From Arion vulgaris (taxonomy: Eukaryota > Mollusca > Gastropoda > Stylommatophora > Arionidae): a DNA stretch of 64,000 nt. The number at the start of each line of letters is the position of its first letter. Positions within the stretch are counted from its first letter, which is position 1. The position numbers and the translations under genes were made by a program. The DNA is taken from assembly GCA_020796225.1 (NCBI GenBank), contig CM036762.1:50508407-50572406 (forward strand), in the 5' to 3' direction. Shown here in pieces: positions 42,515-53,889 of the stretch. The notes under the pieces are model-generated. The model was not told where the DNA came from and did not search any database. It was given only the letters and a program-made list of their open reading frames with translations.

Positions 42515-43165
42515 TGCATTTCAGTGGTCGTAAGTAAGAATCCGGACCGAGCGGTTCTGTTCACTTGTTCCATTTCAGTGGTCGTAAGTAAGAATCCGAA
42601 CCGAGCGGTTCTGTTCACTTGTTCCATTTCAGCGGTCGTAAGTAAGAATCCGGACCGAGCCGTTCTGTTCACTTGTTCCATTTCAGCGGTCGTAAGTAAG
42701 AATCCGGACCGAGCGGTTCTGTTCACTTGTTCCATTTCAGTGGTCGTAAGTAAGAATCCGAACCGAGCGGTTCTGTTCACTTGTTCCATTTCAGCTGTCG
42801 TAAGTAAGAATCCGGACCGAGCCGTTCTGTTCACTTGTTCCATTTCAGCGGTCGTAAGTAAGAATCCGGACCGAGCCGTTCTGTTCACTTGTTCCATTTC
42901 AGCGGTCGTTAAGTAAGAATCCGGACCGAGCCGTTCTGTTCACTTGTTCCATTTCAGCGGTCGTAAGTAAGAATCCGGACCGAGCCGTTCTGTTCACTTG
43001 TTCCATTTCAGCGGTCGTAAGTAAGAATCCGGACCGAGCCGTTCTGTTCACTTGTTCCATTTCAGCGGTCGTAAGTAAGAATCTGGACCGAGCCGTTCTG
43101 TTCACTTGTTCCATTTCAGCAGTCGTAAGTAAGAATCTGGACCGAGCCGTTCTGTTCACGAGTTC
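42515..43165 (+). repeat. 54-bp minisatellite derived from SINE A
   Basis: Twelve copies of 'CATTTCAGTGGTCGTAAGTA' + 'AGAATCCGGACCGAGCGGTT' + 'CTGTTCACTTGTTC'. The 'GAATCCGGACCGAGCGGTTC' block is the B-box region of SINE A. Open in several frames on both strands. Confidence 0.93.
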
Positions 43166-43589
43166 TATTTTTCCGAACATCTCTAGGACTGTTGCTGGAA
43201 CAACGGAGTTTGCAATTTTGTTTTTCTAAATTATGCAGCTAAAAATTGCAACAGTAATTTTGTTTGTATGTTTGATCACAATGTAATCAATATCTGTTGC
43301 CAGTGAAAGTAACAACAAACTAGACGCAATCTTCGATTTTTGGAAAACTATGACAATTGTTTCATGATGTCTTGGTTCAGTAGCTTGATTTATTGCTAGT
43401 TTGTGACCTTTCCAGCCCATGGCGTCCATATCATAAATCAGTTCTTTACAATGTAACACGCTAACGATATTTTTTTATTCAGACTGCAGCAGAAATCAAA
43501 GGTGACAGGTAGAAGCAATAATAAAGCATATATTCTGGATGCGGGCGCCTATTTCTACATTAATTTTTTTTATCAATATAATCAAATAC

Positions 43590-43630
43590 ATAGAGAGAGA
43601 GAGAGGGAGAGGAGAGAGACGAGAGAGAAG

Positions 43631-43675
<45 letters not shown>

Positions 43676-43721
43676 GCGAGAGAGAGAGAGCGAGAGAGAG
43701 AGAGAGAGAGCGAGAGAGAGC

Positions 43722-43753
<32 letters not shown>

Positions 43754-43790
43754 GAGGAGAGAGAGAGAGAGGGAGAGAGAGAGAGAGGGG
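43590..43790. repeat. (GA)n microsatellite, about 200 bp
   Basis: Nearly pure GA dinucleotides interrupted by GC and GG at intervals. RE-rich and LS-rich open frames across it are artefacts. Confidence 0.97.
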
Positions 43791-43914
43791 GGTGTGATTT
43801 CTCTATGTCGTTGAGGTATGGTAAACTTGCAGCGTTCCAAGTACATCGCAGATAACTTTGTTTAACACGCAAAATAACTGTTGGCAGATGAACATCGCTA
43901 AGTGTAAGTACACC

Positions 43915-44880
43915 ACACGGGCAATAGCAACAATAGTTATAGAATGACACTACCAGGGCAATAGCAACAATAGTTATGGAAGGACACTAACAGGGCAACT
44001 GCAACAATAGTTATGGAAGGACACTATCCGGGCAAAAGAAAAAAGTTATGGAAGGACACTATCAGGGCAACAGCAACAATAATTATGGAGGGACACTACC
44101 AGGGCAACAGCAACAATAGTTATGGAAGGACACTACACGGCAATAGCACAATAGTTATAGAAGGACACTACACGAGCAATAGCAACAATAGTTATAGAAT
44201 GACACAACCAGGGCAATAGCAACAATAGTTATAGAATGACACTACACTGGCAATAGCAACAATAGTTAAGAATGCACAACCAGGGCAATGCAACATAGTT
44301 ATAGAATGACACTACCAGGGCAATAGCAACAATAGTTATAGAATGACACTACCAGGGCAATAGCAACAATAGTTATAGAATGACACAACCAGGGCAATAG
44401 CAACAATAGTTATAGAATGACACTAACAGGGCAATAGCAACAATAGTTATAGAATGACACTACACGGGCAATAGCAACAATAGTTATAGAATGACACAAC
44501 CAGGGCAATAGCAACAATAGTTATAGAATGACACTACCAGGGCAATAGCAACAATAGTTATAGAATGACACTAACAGGGCAATAGCAACAATAGTTATAG
44601 AATGACACTACACGGGCAATAGCAACAAGTTATGGAAGGACACTAACAGGGCAATAGCAACAATACTTATAGAATGACACTACCAGGGCAATAGCAACAA
44701 TAGTTATAGAATGACACTACCAGGGCAATAGCAACAATAGTTATAGAATGACACAACCAGGGCAATAGCAACAATAGTTATAGAATGACACTACCAGGGC
44801 AATAGCAACAATAGTTATAGAATGACACAACCAGGGCAACAGCAACAATAGTTATGGAAGGACACTACCCGCCTGGGCAA
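43915..44880. repeat. 38-bp minisatellite, about 26 copies
   Basis: Unit 'GGGCAATAGCAACAATAGTT' + 'ATAGAATGACACTACCAG' with AAC/TAC and GGAAGG/AGAATG variants. A few copies carry short deletions near 44,130-44,290. Confidence 0.95.
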
Positions 44881-44892
44881 CAACAAAAATAG

Positions 44893-45005
44893 TTCAGAAA
44901 GCAATGGACAAACTACTGAACGTATAAGTGGTGTCTAGAAACTCAACGACTTGTTTAATGTGATTAATGGTAACGCCCTGTAAAAGATATGCCACGATGT
45001 TGATA
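44893..45005 (+). mobile_element. SINE family B, 3' part
   Basis: 'CAGAAAGCAATGGACAAACT' + 'ACTGAACGTATAAGTGGTG' and 'CCTGTAAAAGATATGCCACG', the 3' half of the family. Confidence 0.75.
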
Positions 45006-45339
45006 CAATGAAGTAGAGAATGCTGTCATGATAGGCAGGGAAGTGAAGGGATTGATATGATTGTTTGATATGTAGGGGATTATGGCATCTTTAAGCCGAG
45101 GCGCGCATCTTTTAATCTAAGGACGAACCTTGTTAGGACGAACCTTGTTAGGCCAACAAACATGAAAAAATGAGAATTGAAGAAGTTGGTGAGATATATT
45201 ACCTGAGAGACATAAATGAAGAAAGGATGCAGTGCGAGGAAGGTCAATACAAATATAAATAGAAAAAACCATACCTGTAGGCAAGAAGAATGTCAAGTGA
45301 GGAAGAGAGGTGTTTTAGATGAGGTAGATATCGGAACGG

Positions 45340-45475
45340 AAAAGAGACATCACAGACATGGTGGAGATGAGAAATTAAGAAACATCACAGACATGGTGGA
45401 GATGAAATCAGAAACATCACAGACATGGTGGATATAAGAAATTCAGAAACATCACAGACATGGTGGAGATGAAAT
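45340..45475. repeat. About 36-bp minisatellite
   Basis: Four copies of 'ACATCACAGACATGGTGGAG' + 'ATGAGAAATTAAGA'. Confidence 0.92.
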
Positions 45476-45496
45476 TAACAATATATATATATATTG

Positions 45497-45560
45497 TTTT
45501 TTAGAAGAAACCAGATTTCTATATACAGTAATATAGAAATCTGGTTTTTTCTTCTAAAAA
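45497..45560. repeat. Hairpin-forming inverted repeat
   Basis: The arms 45,497-45,524 and 45,531-45,560 pair over about 27 bp ('CCAGATTTCTATAT' with 'ATATAGAAATCTGG', and the outer 'TTTTTAGAAGAAA') with a 3-nt bulge and a 6-nt loop. It could be a decayed inverted-repeat element or a small-RNA precursor. Confidence 0.8.
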
Positions 45561-46370
45561 GTATAAACTCACAAAACAAGAAGGCGACCACGTTTTAAAT
45601 AATTGCTGAACTAGCTGAATTAATTCATAAACACTTCAAACACAGCATCCGGTACAGTCTCTTGAAGTTAAAACTACACACGAAGTTAAAACAACACACA
45701 GGAATTGACACGTAATTTGTATAACATACAGCGTGTTTAAATAGTAACAACAAACAGAGAGTTATGGCGTCTGCTATGCATAAAGATAAGAAGTAGACAC
45801 CACGTTCTAGATAATTATCCAGTTAAATAAAGTTAACATCGCAATGGTTCAGAAATGTTCAAACGAAATTAAATCGTGCATTTGTAAGTACATTAACACA
45901 GCAAGTGATCTGATCTGAGCGATCGACAGTAGAACGACACGGTTGAGGTGTGTATGCAAACGGTATGCTTGTCTCATTGCACCCGACACTCCTATACCAA
46001 CACCAACTGGTTGACAAATATTGTGGCTGGGAACAGTCAGCGATGAATTGATTTTTAAATGATCTCATAGTGTCTGCTGCAAGCGCTAGCGATGGTGAAA
46101 CAACACAAGATTGAAGCACACACACACATTCTATATCACGTGAAATTACGACATTGAAATCTGATGGCGATAGAAATAACAGCAAAGTTCAAATGAATAC
46201 AATATTTAATAAAAGTAACGCATACTTTCTAGCATCAAGGATGTTATTCATAAATAAATAATAGCAAATGCAAATGTGTAACCTATATACACGTATAAAT
46301 AATATTGTGTGTATACACATAGGTGTCCGCATCCTTTATCGCCATCCCGCATAGGCTCCCGCTGAAGCCT
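45561..46370. other. No gene recognised
   Basis: Intronic low-copy sequence. The minus open frame at 45,859-46,185 has no similarity that I recognise. Confidence 0.4.
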
Positions 46371-46600
46371 CTACGACGAAGTGGTTAAATCGTTTACTTG
46401 GCGTTCTGGGTTCGAATACGGACAAAAGTTACACATGCAATTTTTTTCCTGAGATTCCTAGGATTGCTGCTGAAGTTAGTGCAACACTCTAGGCAGACGG
46501 CTTGCCATTTCTACCGAGAGGGACGGAGTCTTATGGAGAGACCTGGTGTAATGAAGTCAATTTTCGCATTTGGACATTTCAAAGAAGCTTTAATCCCCAA
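46371..46600 (+). mobile_element. SINE family A, full length
   Basis: 'TCTACGACGAAGTGGTTAAA', 'GGGTTCGAATACGGAC', 'GATTCCTAGGATTGCTGCTG', 'GACCTGGTGTAATGAAGTCA'. It is followed tail-to-tail by an inverted second copy. Confidence 0.85.
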
Positions 46601-46639
46601 CATAACAAACAAGTTGAGTCTAAATGGGATTTAAAGACA

Positions 46640-47345
46640 AGGATTGACTTCATTGTACCGGGATTTACCCTACATGGCTCGGCCCCTCTTTGTAGAAATC
46701 GAACACATACTGCCTAGAGAAGCGTTTCACAAAGTGGGCGATACGCCCCCAGTGGGCGCTGAAGCGTTCTAGGGGGCGATAGTGGGTTCAGAAGAATTGG
46801 GGGTGTGTTCAGGCAATTAGGGGTCGGTGGCTCCTTAAAGAAGAAATTAATAATATATATTTTAAAATAAATTATTTTCGTTATTTTGCGATTGAATAAT
46901 CATTTACAATTTGAATTCTGCAATTTATTTTAATTCATCTTACACGTTCCTTTTTTTTACCTTACACGATTTTTTCATCAATTTTCTATTTCGTGCATAT
47001 AATCATTTGAAAATTGACCATGTATTACAGAAGTATATATCAATTTTTTATGTCAAAGAGAAAATATAGCATATATATATATATATATGGGAGGGGCGTT
47101 CGAACTGTTATAATATGGAGGGGGCGTTTCAAAGTTTATGTTGTGCAAAGTGGGCGGTGGGCCGAAGAAGTTTGAGAATCTATGGCCTAGAGTATTGCAC
47201 ACAGCACAAATCTTTAGCTCCCGCAACAATCCTAGGGGGTCTCTGAAAAAAAATGCGCTCGTGAGCAGAACAGCGCGGTCCGGATTCAAACCCAAGGCCT
47301 TCGGTGCGCAAATGGGAGGGGCACAACCACTTAACGAGGGATTCA
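46640..47345 (-). mobile_element. SINE family A, split by a hAT-like element
   Basis: 3' part at 46,640-46,719 ('GATTGACTTCATTGTACCGG') and 5' part at 47,185-47,345 ('CGCAACAATCCTAGGGGGTC', 'GGTCCGGATTCAAACCC', 'CACAACCACTTAACGAGG'). Confidence 0.85.
46720..47184. mobile_element. Non-autonomous hAT-like element
   Basis: 465 bp bounded by an exact 8-bp target-site duplication GCCTAGAG (46,712-46,719 and 47,185-47,192). Its ends are imperfect inverted repeats: 'AGCGTTTCACAAAGTGGGCG' against the complement of 'GAAGTTTGAGAATCTATG', the hAT-type TTCTCAAA signature. AT-rich interior with (AT)n; no transposase. Confidence 0.82.
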
Positions 47346-48127
47346 AGCGTGACAATAAAGACTTCTATCTCTGTGGTATTTTAGTTGCTGGCAGAACAAA
47401 ATGCGACGCATGTAATAATAGTAACAGACTCGATGACTATGCATAGAAAGATCGATGCAGGCAAGTTTCAAACTGAATATGTAAACAACATTCACTTGTC
47501 CTGCTCAAGAAGCTGTCATAGTTTGAAAAATCTGGTCATGCAGGGGTCAAGGTAAAACACGTGTTAGATGAAACACGGTATCGATTACATGTGTACAAAT
47601 TATGGACATGGTCGGACATCATATATTTTCTTTTGCTTAACATATCTAGAAATAGAATCAGATACATTGAACCATTTAATTGAAATGAGGATTAAGAGAG
47701 AACAAACGCGCTGGTGATGTCTGCAGGATGGGGAGAAAAAGAGAGAGAAGAGAGAGAGAAATGTTATCCACCGTCCCCTGAGTACTTAGAGCGTAGATAC
47801 ATTGAGTGAGATTTCTGAATTGAAGGAAGGATATGGATCTATTCAATCCACGAGAATGTCGATCAGGGAACTAAACTGAATACATTTTTACCAGAAGTGG
47901 GCATGTATTGTTGTTGTTTACTCAAACAAAACAAATTGAATATATTTATCAATATGCCACAACTACAACATTATGGCAGGTTTCCATGTTTTAGAATTAC
48001 ACCATTAGACATTTTCAATTTCATCATCATCATCGTGAATTTCCTGACATAAAAATGCTATTCGTCTCAGTACAATTCTAAATTACAAGATCCATAAAGT
48101 GTTCTCTATGTTAGAAATGAAAATCGT
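47346..48127. other. No gene recognised
   Basis: Low-copy sequence with a short GA-rich run near 47,735-47,758. Confidence 0.4.
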
Positions 48128-48352
48128 GGCATATCCTTTACATGACCAAAGTAAAAGAGTCGTAGATTTTCTAGGTACCTCTTATACGTTTAGTAGTTTA
48201 CCATTGCTTTTTAAACGGTGAGGTCTATTTTTATCGTCTGTAAAAATCAAAGGGAACTAATTTGCTTCCAAACTTGCCTGTCTTGGAGTTTGAACCCGGT
48301 ACTCTTGGGTTGTGATTGAGTTCACTACCACTTAAGCTCACCTCTATCGGTT
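48128..48352 (-). mobile_element. SINE family B, full length
   Basis: Minus copy: 'GGCATATCCTTTACATGACC', 'CGTTTAGTAGTTTACCATTG', 'GGAGTTTGAACCCGGTACTC', 'CACTACCACTTAAGCTCACC'. Confidence 0.82.
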
Positions 48353-48714
48353 ACGATGTTCAAACGTCAACACATCGATCTGATAATATGGCATTACTAA
48401 CATTTGATATTTGAAAAAACAAATAATGTGTATTTATTTTGTTTTATTTTAGATTTCAAATCGATTTAAAAAAGTTACTATGATGGATATTAAAAAAAAA
48501 TATATTGTCATGTTTTTTTCTCTTTAGACTAAAGTTCAGTTCTTCTTGTTGCCTGTTGTATGTGTCTTAGATAATCTACTGGATTATTTGTCTTAGTCTC
48601 AAGAATCCTAAATTTGTCCTAATGCTGACATATACGCATGAATAAGAGGGGTGGCTACTAAGAGGTCTTAGCGTATGGGGACCCATGTCAAGGGTCCCAT
48701 GACTCAGATGCTCC

Positions 48715-48962
48715 TGCGCCCGTGTGGTGCCGGGGCCAGCAAGGGAAGCAAAGAGTAGTACCGTTGCGACCTACAATGCATGTCGTAAACGGCGACTGAT
48801 GTAGGCCCTAGGGATGCTACCCTAGTAAATAAAAGCAGCGCATAAATCGGATGTGCTGGCCTACTTGTAGTCGCATAACTGGCACAACGTACAATCGCTC
48901 TTTGGCTCAAATCACACAAAGAATGGTTGACAAGTGGTCGATATGGAGCGCTTGAAGACAAA
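48715..48962 (+). mobile_element. SINE family D, full length
   Basis: 'GCGCCCGTGTGGTGCCGGGG', 'AAAGAGTAGTACCGTTGCGA', core variant 'ATGTCGTAAACGGCGACTGA', end 'ATGGAGCGCTTGAAGACAAA'. Confidence 0.85.
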
Positions 48963-49074
48963 TAAGATGTTCTCGAAGGGATTCTTCGTTGTCTGCTATC
49001 ATTTGTTCACAAATGTTTGTGTTCAACGCTTTATTCAAAATACATAATTCACAATATTTTTCTCTTATACCCTC

Positions 49075-49321
49075 TTCATATATTGTGTATATGCTGACAT
49101 ATTTAGGTGCTTGTCATAAACTTGTTATATTGTGTATATGCTGACATATTTGGGTGCTTGTCATAAACTTGTTATATTGTGTATATTCTGACATATTTAG
49201 GTGCTTGTCATAAACTTGTTATATTGTGTATATGCTGACATATTTGGGTGCTTGTCATAAACTTGTTATATTGTGTATATTCTGACATATTTAGGTACTT
49301 GTCATAAACTTGTTATATTGT
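49075..49321. repeat. 47-bp minisatellite
   Basis: Five copies of 'ATTGTGTATATGCTGACATA' + 'TTTGGGTGCTTGTCATAAAC' + 'TTGTTAT', alternating ATGCTG/ATTCTG. Confidence 0.95.
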
Positions 49322-49629
49322 TCAGACATTTTTCTTATTTATCAAAAGAAAAAGAATATATTTTGCAAGCATCAAACCCCAAACTAAAGAAAAGCAAACA
49401 GCTACAGAAACAAAGAAAAAACCCAAACTTCTCATGAAGATCTGGATGTCATAGTAGGCATAAAATTGAATTGAGTAGAAGTGTTTTGACTTTATCTTAT
49501 GTGCCATCGAATGCAAGAAAACTGACGATATTATATATATGTCACTAGTCAGTGAGAGTCTTTACAATGACCAACTACAGAGCACCATAAGCATTTTTTC
49601 AGTAGACACTGTTTACAGTAGTACGGTTT

Positions 49630-49850
49630 CTCTGTGGACATGCCATTGTCTTGTTGGAAATGTAGGTTGTGGGTTAGAATCAAGACCACGCTGTTCTGTT
49701 CACTGGTACATTTTTATGGAGACCCTAGGATTGTTGCAGGAACTATGGAGTTTGTGCTTTAGGCAATACTCTCGGCAGATGGCTTGCGGAGATGGACAGA
49801 GCCATAAGGGGTAAAAGCTGGTGCGATGAAATCAATCCTTCGGCTTTAGT
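49630..49850 (+). mobile_element. SINE family A, full length
   Basis: 'GGGTTAGAATCAAGACCACG', 'GACCCTAGGATTGTTGCAGG', 'GCAATACTCTCGGCAGATGG', 'GCGATGAAATCAATCCTTCG'. Confidence 0.85.
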
Positions 49851-49884
49851 AGACCATTTAGTCTAGAGTACATTATGAGATGAT

Positions 49885-50045
49885 GAGCCGTTAACTCTAG
49901 GGATGTTCTTCGTGTAAGAGAACAACGTTAACTCTATGAATGTTCTTCGTGCAAGAGGAGAACGTTAACTCTAGGAATGTTCTTTGTGTAAGAGAACAAC
50001 ATTAACTTTAGGAATGTTCTTCGTGTAAGAGAACAACACTACTGT
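49885..50045. repeat. 37-bp minisatellite
   Basis: Four copies of 'GTTAACTCTAGGAATGTTCT' + 'TCGTGTAAGAGAACAAC'. Confidence 0.93.
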
Positions 50046-50049
50046 AGTT

Positions 50050-50970
50050 TGAGACATAGGTTAATTGCATCTGGTGATTCTTCTTTGTCATCAACTTTGC
50101 TATGCGACTACTCCAGTATGTGTCATAAACAGGGCGGTGCGCTTGACGTCTTCACGAGTCCCTATAATTTGTTTTGTAGTGTTGTTTCTGTTGGCCAGAT
50201 TTCCATTCCCACACTACTCAGGATGGGGCAGTCTTGTAGGATGTGCTCTGAGGACTGCTTTTTTGCTCCACAGGTGCAGGCAGCTGAGTCCCTGAGACCC
50301 TTTCTATGGAGGTGTGATCTGAGACCGCAGTGTCCCGTTCCAAGTCTGAAGACTGCTTTTCTGTTCAGTGTATTTATACTGTCGTACTCTTGGTTGTATC
50401 CTCCATTTATTTTTCTCCACATCACTTTTCTGGATTGTTTCAGGAGAGTCTTTGCTTCTGTAAAGCTTTGTGTTAGGCTCCCTCCAGCCCTTGCAAGTTT
50501 GTCAGCCTTTTAATTTCCTGGGATGCCACAGTAAGCTCCTATCCACTGAAGGACTAATTCTGAGTTCTAATTCTACTTCTGACAGCAAGTCAATTTTTTG
50601 CCTTATATCCTGGATGAACGTGTCTTGTTTGGCGCATGAGATGACCTGGAGAACGAATCTTGGGTTGCTAAAGACTGCATTATTTTTGCTGACATCTGCT
50701 GGTTGTTGAGAATCTGTATGACTGCAAGGAAGGCTGTTGCCTCTGCTCTAAAGTCGGTGCATGTTTCTCCTGCTGCCAGAGAGTTTGTTTCTGTTTCCTT
50801 GGGGGTGTGTATGTAGATTCTGCTGCCTCTCTTCCTGATAGCATTCTTTAGAAAATTCTTACCTGAACTACAGACTGCGGTCATCGATATGAAGCTCGGA
50901 GAACAATACACTGTTAAAAAACCGTACATAAATGACGTACAGAAGAATGTCACCATAAGAGGCAAAAGGT
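50050..50970 (-). mobile_element. LINE RNase H and zinc-knuckle region
   Basis: Minus strand: GSRIYIHTPKETETNSLAAG and CTDFRAEATAFLAVIQIL (RNase H), then FRLGTGHCGLRSHLHRKGLR and CTCGAKKQSSEHILQDCPIL. The end, 'GTCATAAACAGGGCGG' on plus, recurs at 60,900. Contains stops and frameshifts. Confidence 0.82.
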
Positions 50971-51178
50971 CCTACAAATTACAACAAAAACCCCCATAAT
51001 TTTCACACAGCACATCATATGCCAACATTACTTTGAACATATTTAAATCTACAATATTGACCAACAAAATCACAATTCAAACACACTGGTTTTCTAATTG
51101 TCCAACATCTTCTTCTACTGGAACATCAAAACTGAAAAAATCGACATGTAATTTCTGCTATAATTTATATAACCTTAC

Positions 51179-51273
51179 CTGTTAAGAAATGCTGTGAGTT
51201 TGGACCATAAGCATTGAGAGCATCCTGAAGATGCTGCAGTCTGTCTTGTACCACCTTATGTAAGGATTCCCAT
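51179..51273 (-). CDS. DMD: Dystrophin exon, end of last spectrin repeat (95 nt)
   Basis: Acceptor CTTCTAG and donor GTAAGG bound 95 nt. A completes the Arg codon, then WESLHKVVQDRLQHLQDALN and AYGPNSQHFLT plus a G. It matches human WKLLQVAVEDRVRQLHEAHR then DFGPASQHFL, the end of the final spectrin repeat leading into WW. An 18-kb intron follows. Confidence 0.94.
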
Positions 51274-51764
51274 CTAGAAGAAACATATACAAGTTTGTTA
51301 ACACTGACATTTTATAATAGTTTTTAGAAAAGAAAATATATCAAGGGAGACAACAAAACATATCTTTTAAATTTTCTAAAAGGGAGATAATGAAATTATA
51401 ACTGTACAAACGTTACTTTGACACTGCAAAACTTCCCTTGCTATTCAGGTCCATGTAGGAGGGCAGATTCTAACTGAAATCTTGGATTCTCCACAAGGAG
51501 TTAATTCTTATTTTTCATGTTTGTTGGCCTACACGCTTTGATATAACTTAAAAAAAAAGCTCATCCTTAGGTAGAAAGAGAGTGCCTCGGTATGAATATA
51601 TGCCCCTATATAACAAATAAATCTGTACTTATAAAAACTTTAGACTTAACTGCCCTTAGTATTTTTTTTCCTAAATAATATGTATTGTAAACTAAACTAA
51701 GGTCATACACACTACAAAATAAAGTGAAAAGGTAGTACCAAGGTCAGTGAGCTGACACTAACCA

Positions 51765-52020
51765 CTCATATCATGAGGTAAATTGGGGAATACAGTGTTA
51801 GAATCGTAGTTTTAATTGCCCATCGGTACAGTGATGTGCACACGATCAGACATCACGATGGTCATCATTATTTCTCAATACATTTCTGGTAAGCAAATGA
51901 GGCTGTGTCAACCTGAAAGCTGTTACGGTGGTAACAAAACTCTCCTGCTGGGTGGAACTGAACCTGGACCATGCATCTAAGAAGCGAGCGGATTAACTGA
52001 CACATTACTGCTGCTCTCAA
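51765..52020 (-). mobile_element. SINE family G, full length, diverged
   Basis: Minus copy: 'GGTAAATTGGGGAATACAGT' at its 3' end, 'GAACTGAACCTGGACCATGC' and 'CGGATTAACTGACACATTAC' at the tRNA-like end. Confidence 0.75.
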
Positions 52021-52267
52021 ATAGCACAGTAGAAAGATTTTATTGTTGCTCTACAGGAAGCCACAAGGAGTGTTGGCCAGTGATTCTTTCCTTCCTTTCT
52101 TTCGTTCACTTGAAATATGATCTAAATATTAAATGTTGTCTCTTGTATAAACCTCTCAGTGATTACTATGTAAGTACACATCGAAGGAAAAGAAGACAAT
52201 ATGAGGAAAATAGTTTATTCTCAAGGTTAACTAGTTTATTCTGTTCATAAGATGTATATTCCCTCAC

Positions 52268-52395
52268 CTCTGAGTAAAGTCTTCAAGTCTGTGTACATTA
52301 TGATGAGAAAGGATGACATCAGCTTCTTGCAACCTGTTGGCTTGATCAGTCACATCGTCAACCTCTCCTTGAAGTGGGTATCTCAGCTGGAAGCT
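52268..52395 (-). CDS. DMD: Dystrophin exon, last spectrin repeat (128 nt)
   Basis: Acceptor TTTCACCCACAG and donor GTGAGG. Reads SFQLRYPLQGEVDDVTDQAN then RLQEADVILSHHNVHRLEDF then TQ and a split Arg. It aligns with the human LKENVSHVNDLARQLTTLGI to LEDLNTRW region. Confidence 0.92.
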
Positions 52396-52689
52396 CTGTG
52401 GGTGAAATAGCAGAATATGTTTCATATAATATGTTGGACTGGAGAAGTGATTTGAAGGCAGAGATTAACAATATACAGAAGAGCCGGAAGGAGATGCAGG
52501 AGATAGTTAAAGATAGGAAGACGGCATGAGTTGGCTGAAAGCCAATGCCTAATCAGGTTTAAAAAGGCATGAGAGAGATAATATATTGGACAGGAAAGGA
52601 TGGATAAAGCTAACACTGATACATACAAGTGGTAAATTCAGACACAAATATGAGCAGGATATTCGGAGTTGCTTCTGACTCTCAGTCGG

Positions 52690-53560
52690 TCAATGCTTCA
52701 GAAGATCCAGAATGACAGGTTGCAGTATGAGTGGATGTTGTCTTGTGGACTCCTTGGTTTGCCGCTCGCCCAGTTTTGTTTACGGTTTGCTCCTCTGGCC
52801 TTTGATTGTCCCCAATCAAATTACAAGGCAGCAGTAGTCCCCTGCGAGCGGAAATGCGTGCACTGGCTTTACCTCTGCTGGGCTTTCCAGTTGTTCTGCA
52901 CATTTGGGTGGAACACACACCCTCATGCCTGCCGCGCTTGCCGTGCCTGCCTCGCTTGTCGTGCCTTCCTTGCATGCCGTGCCTTCCTTGCATGCCGTGC
53001 CATGTTTGCTTGCCCCTCAGTGGGGCCCACTATGGCATTGCCAGCATGCTTGCTTGCTCTGCCCTGGTGTCTGGTCACCATCAGTTCTCACAGTGCTTAC
53101 ATTTTTCATGCCTTTCGTATCGTGCTTACATTTGCCTGGAATTTCGCCACCTGTGACTCAACTCGGTCTCCCACCCCTGTGATGGGGTCATGGGTTTCGC
53201 CACCGGAGGGCCCACCAGTGCATCGCTCGCATGCGTGCACGATCTGCCCTGGTGCCTGCCTCCCAATTTCCATCAATTCCCACCGTGGACCAACGTGGGG
53301 CTCAACTCGACACCCAGCATACTCATCAGCTCAAGAGAGGTGGCTCAAGAGAGAGCATGCGCGGGCTCCGAGTTTCGTCTGTGTTGCGAGCGGATCCCAT
53401 CTAGCCTGACTACCTTTAAATCTCTACTTGCCCCAGAGTAGCTCTCCCACGGCACCTGCCCTCTTAGCCAGACCCGAACTACCGTCTGTTACCAGGGTCA
53501 CCACATGGAGGTAAGAGCATGGGATTAGAGCCAGCTCTCTAATCCTGGCGCTCCGCTTCC
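52690..53560. other. GC-rich, low-stop block of unknown origin
   Basis: Markedly more GC-rich than its surroundings. It starts with dispersed repeat I (52,745-52,835), then a decamer-like repeat 'GCCGTGCCTTCCTTGCAT' near 52,925-53,010. Open frames of over 100 codons on the plus strand are Cys/Ala/Leu/Pro-rich with no family resemblance. Probably an unclassified repeat. Confidence 0.5.
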
Positions 53561-53669
53561 TTGCGCCATTGACCCCTAACTGCTTCTGACATGCTGGCAA
53601 ATGTTTAGTAAAATTCACATGCAGGCATGAAAACTGGGAACATTTGAAGCAAATTAAACATATGATTAC

Positions 53670-53804
53670 CTTTGTTCTGTCAATCTCAGTCTGCAACTCT
53701 CCTATAATAATTTCTGCAACGTTTGGCCAATCTTTAACCTCCCTCTCTGCGGCCACAAGACGATCATGGAGAGAATCCATTGTATCGTGAAATATGATCA
53801 TTCG
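53670..53804 (-). CDS. DMD: Dystrophin exon, spectrin repeat (135 nt)
   Basis: Acceptor TTACCTTCAG and donor GTAATC bound 135 nt in phase 0-0. Reads RMIIFHDTMDSLHDRLVAAE, REVKDWPNVAEIIIGELQTE and IDRTK. It matches human LDLKLRQAEVIKGSWQPVGD to LIDSLQDHLEKVK. Together with 54,979-55,127 it covers human exon 59. Confidence 0.92.
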
Positions 53805-53889
53805 CTGAAGGTAACAAAAATTGTAAACTTATGTTAGTGACATACTATGTATCCTAAACAATGGGAAAACAATATGGGCACAACATAGA

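Noticed and set aside
42454..43180. Repetitive ORFs on both strands
   Set aside because: Read-through of the SINE-derived 54-bp array.
43496..43950. RE-rich and LS-rich ORFs
   Set aside because: Translation of the (GA)n microsatellite.
42515..44880. CRISPR array
   Set aside because: The repeats are adjacent with no unique spacers, and the genome is that of an animal.
52669..53409. 246-codon plus-strand ORF
   Set aside because: Lies in a GC-rich repeat block where several frames are open. It is low in complexity and has no domain.
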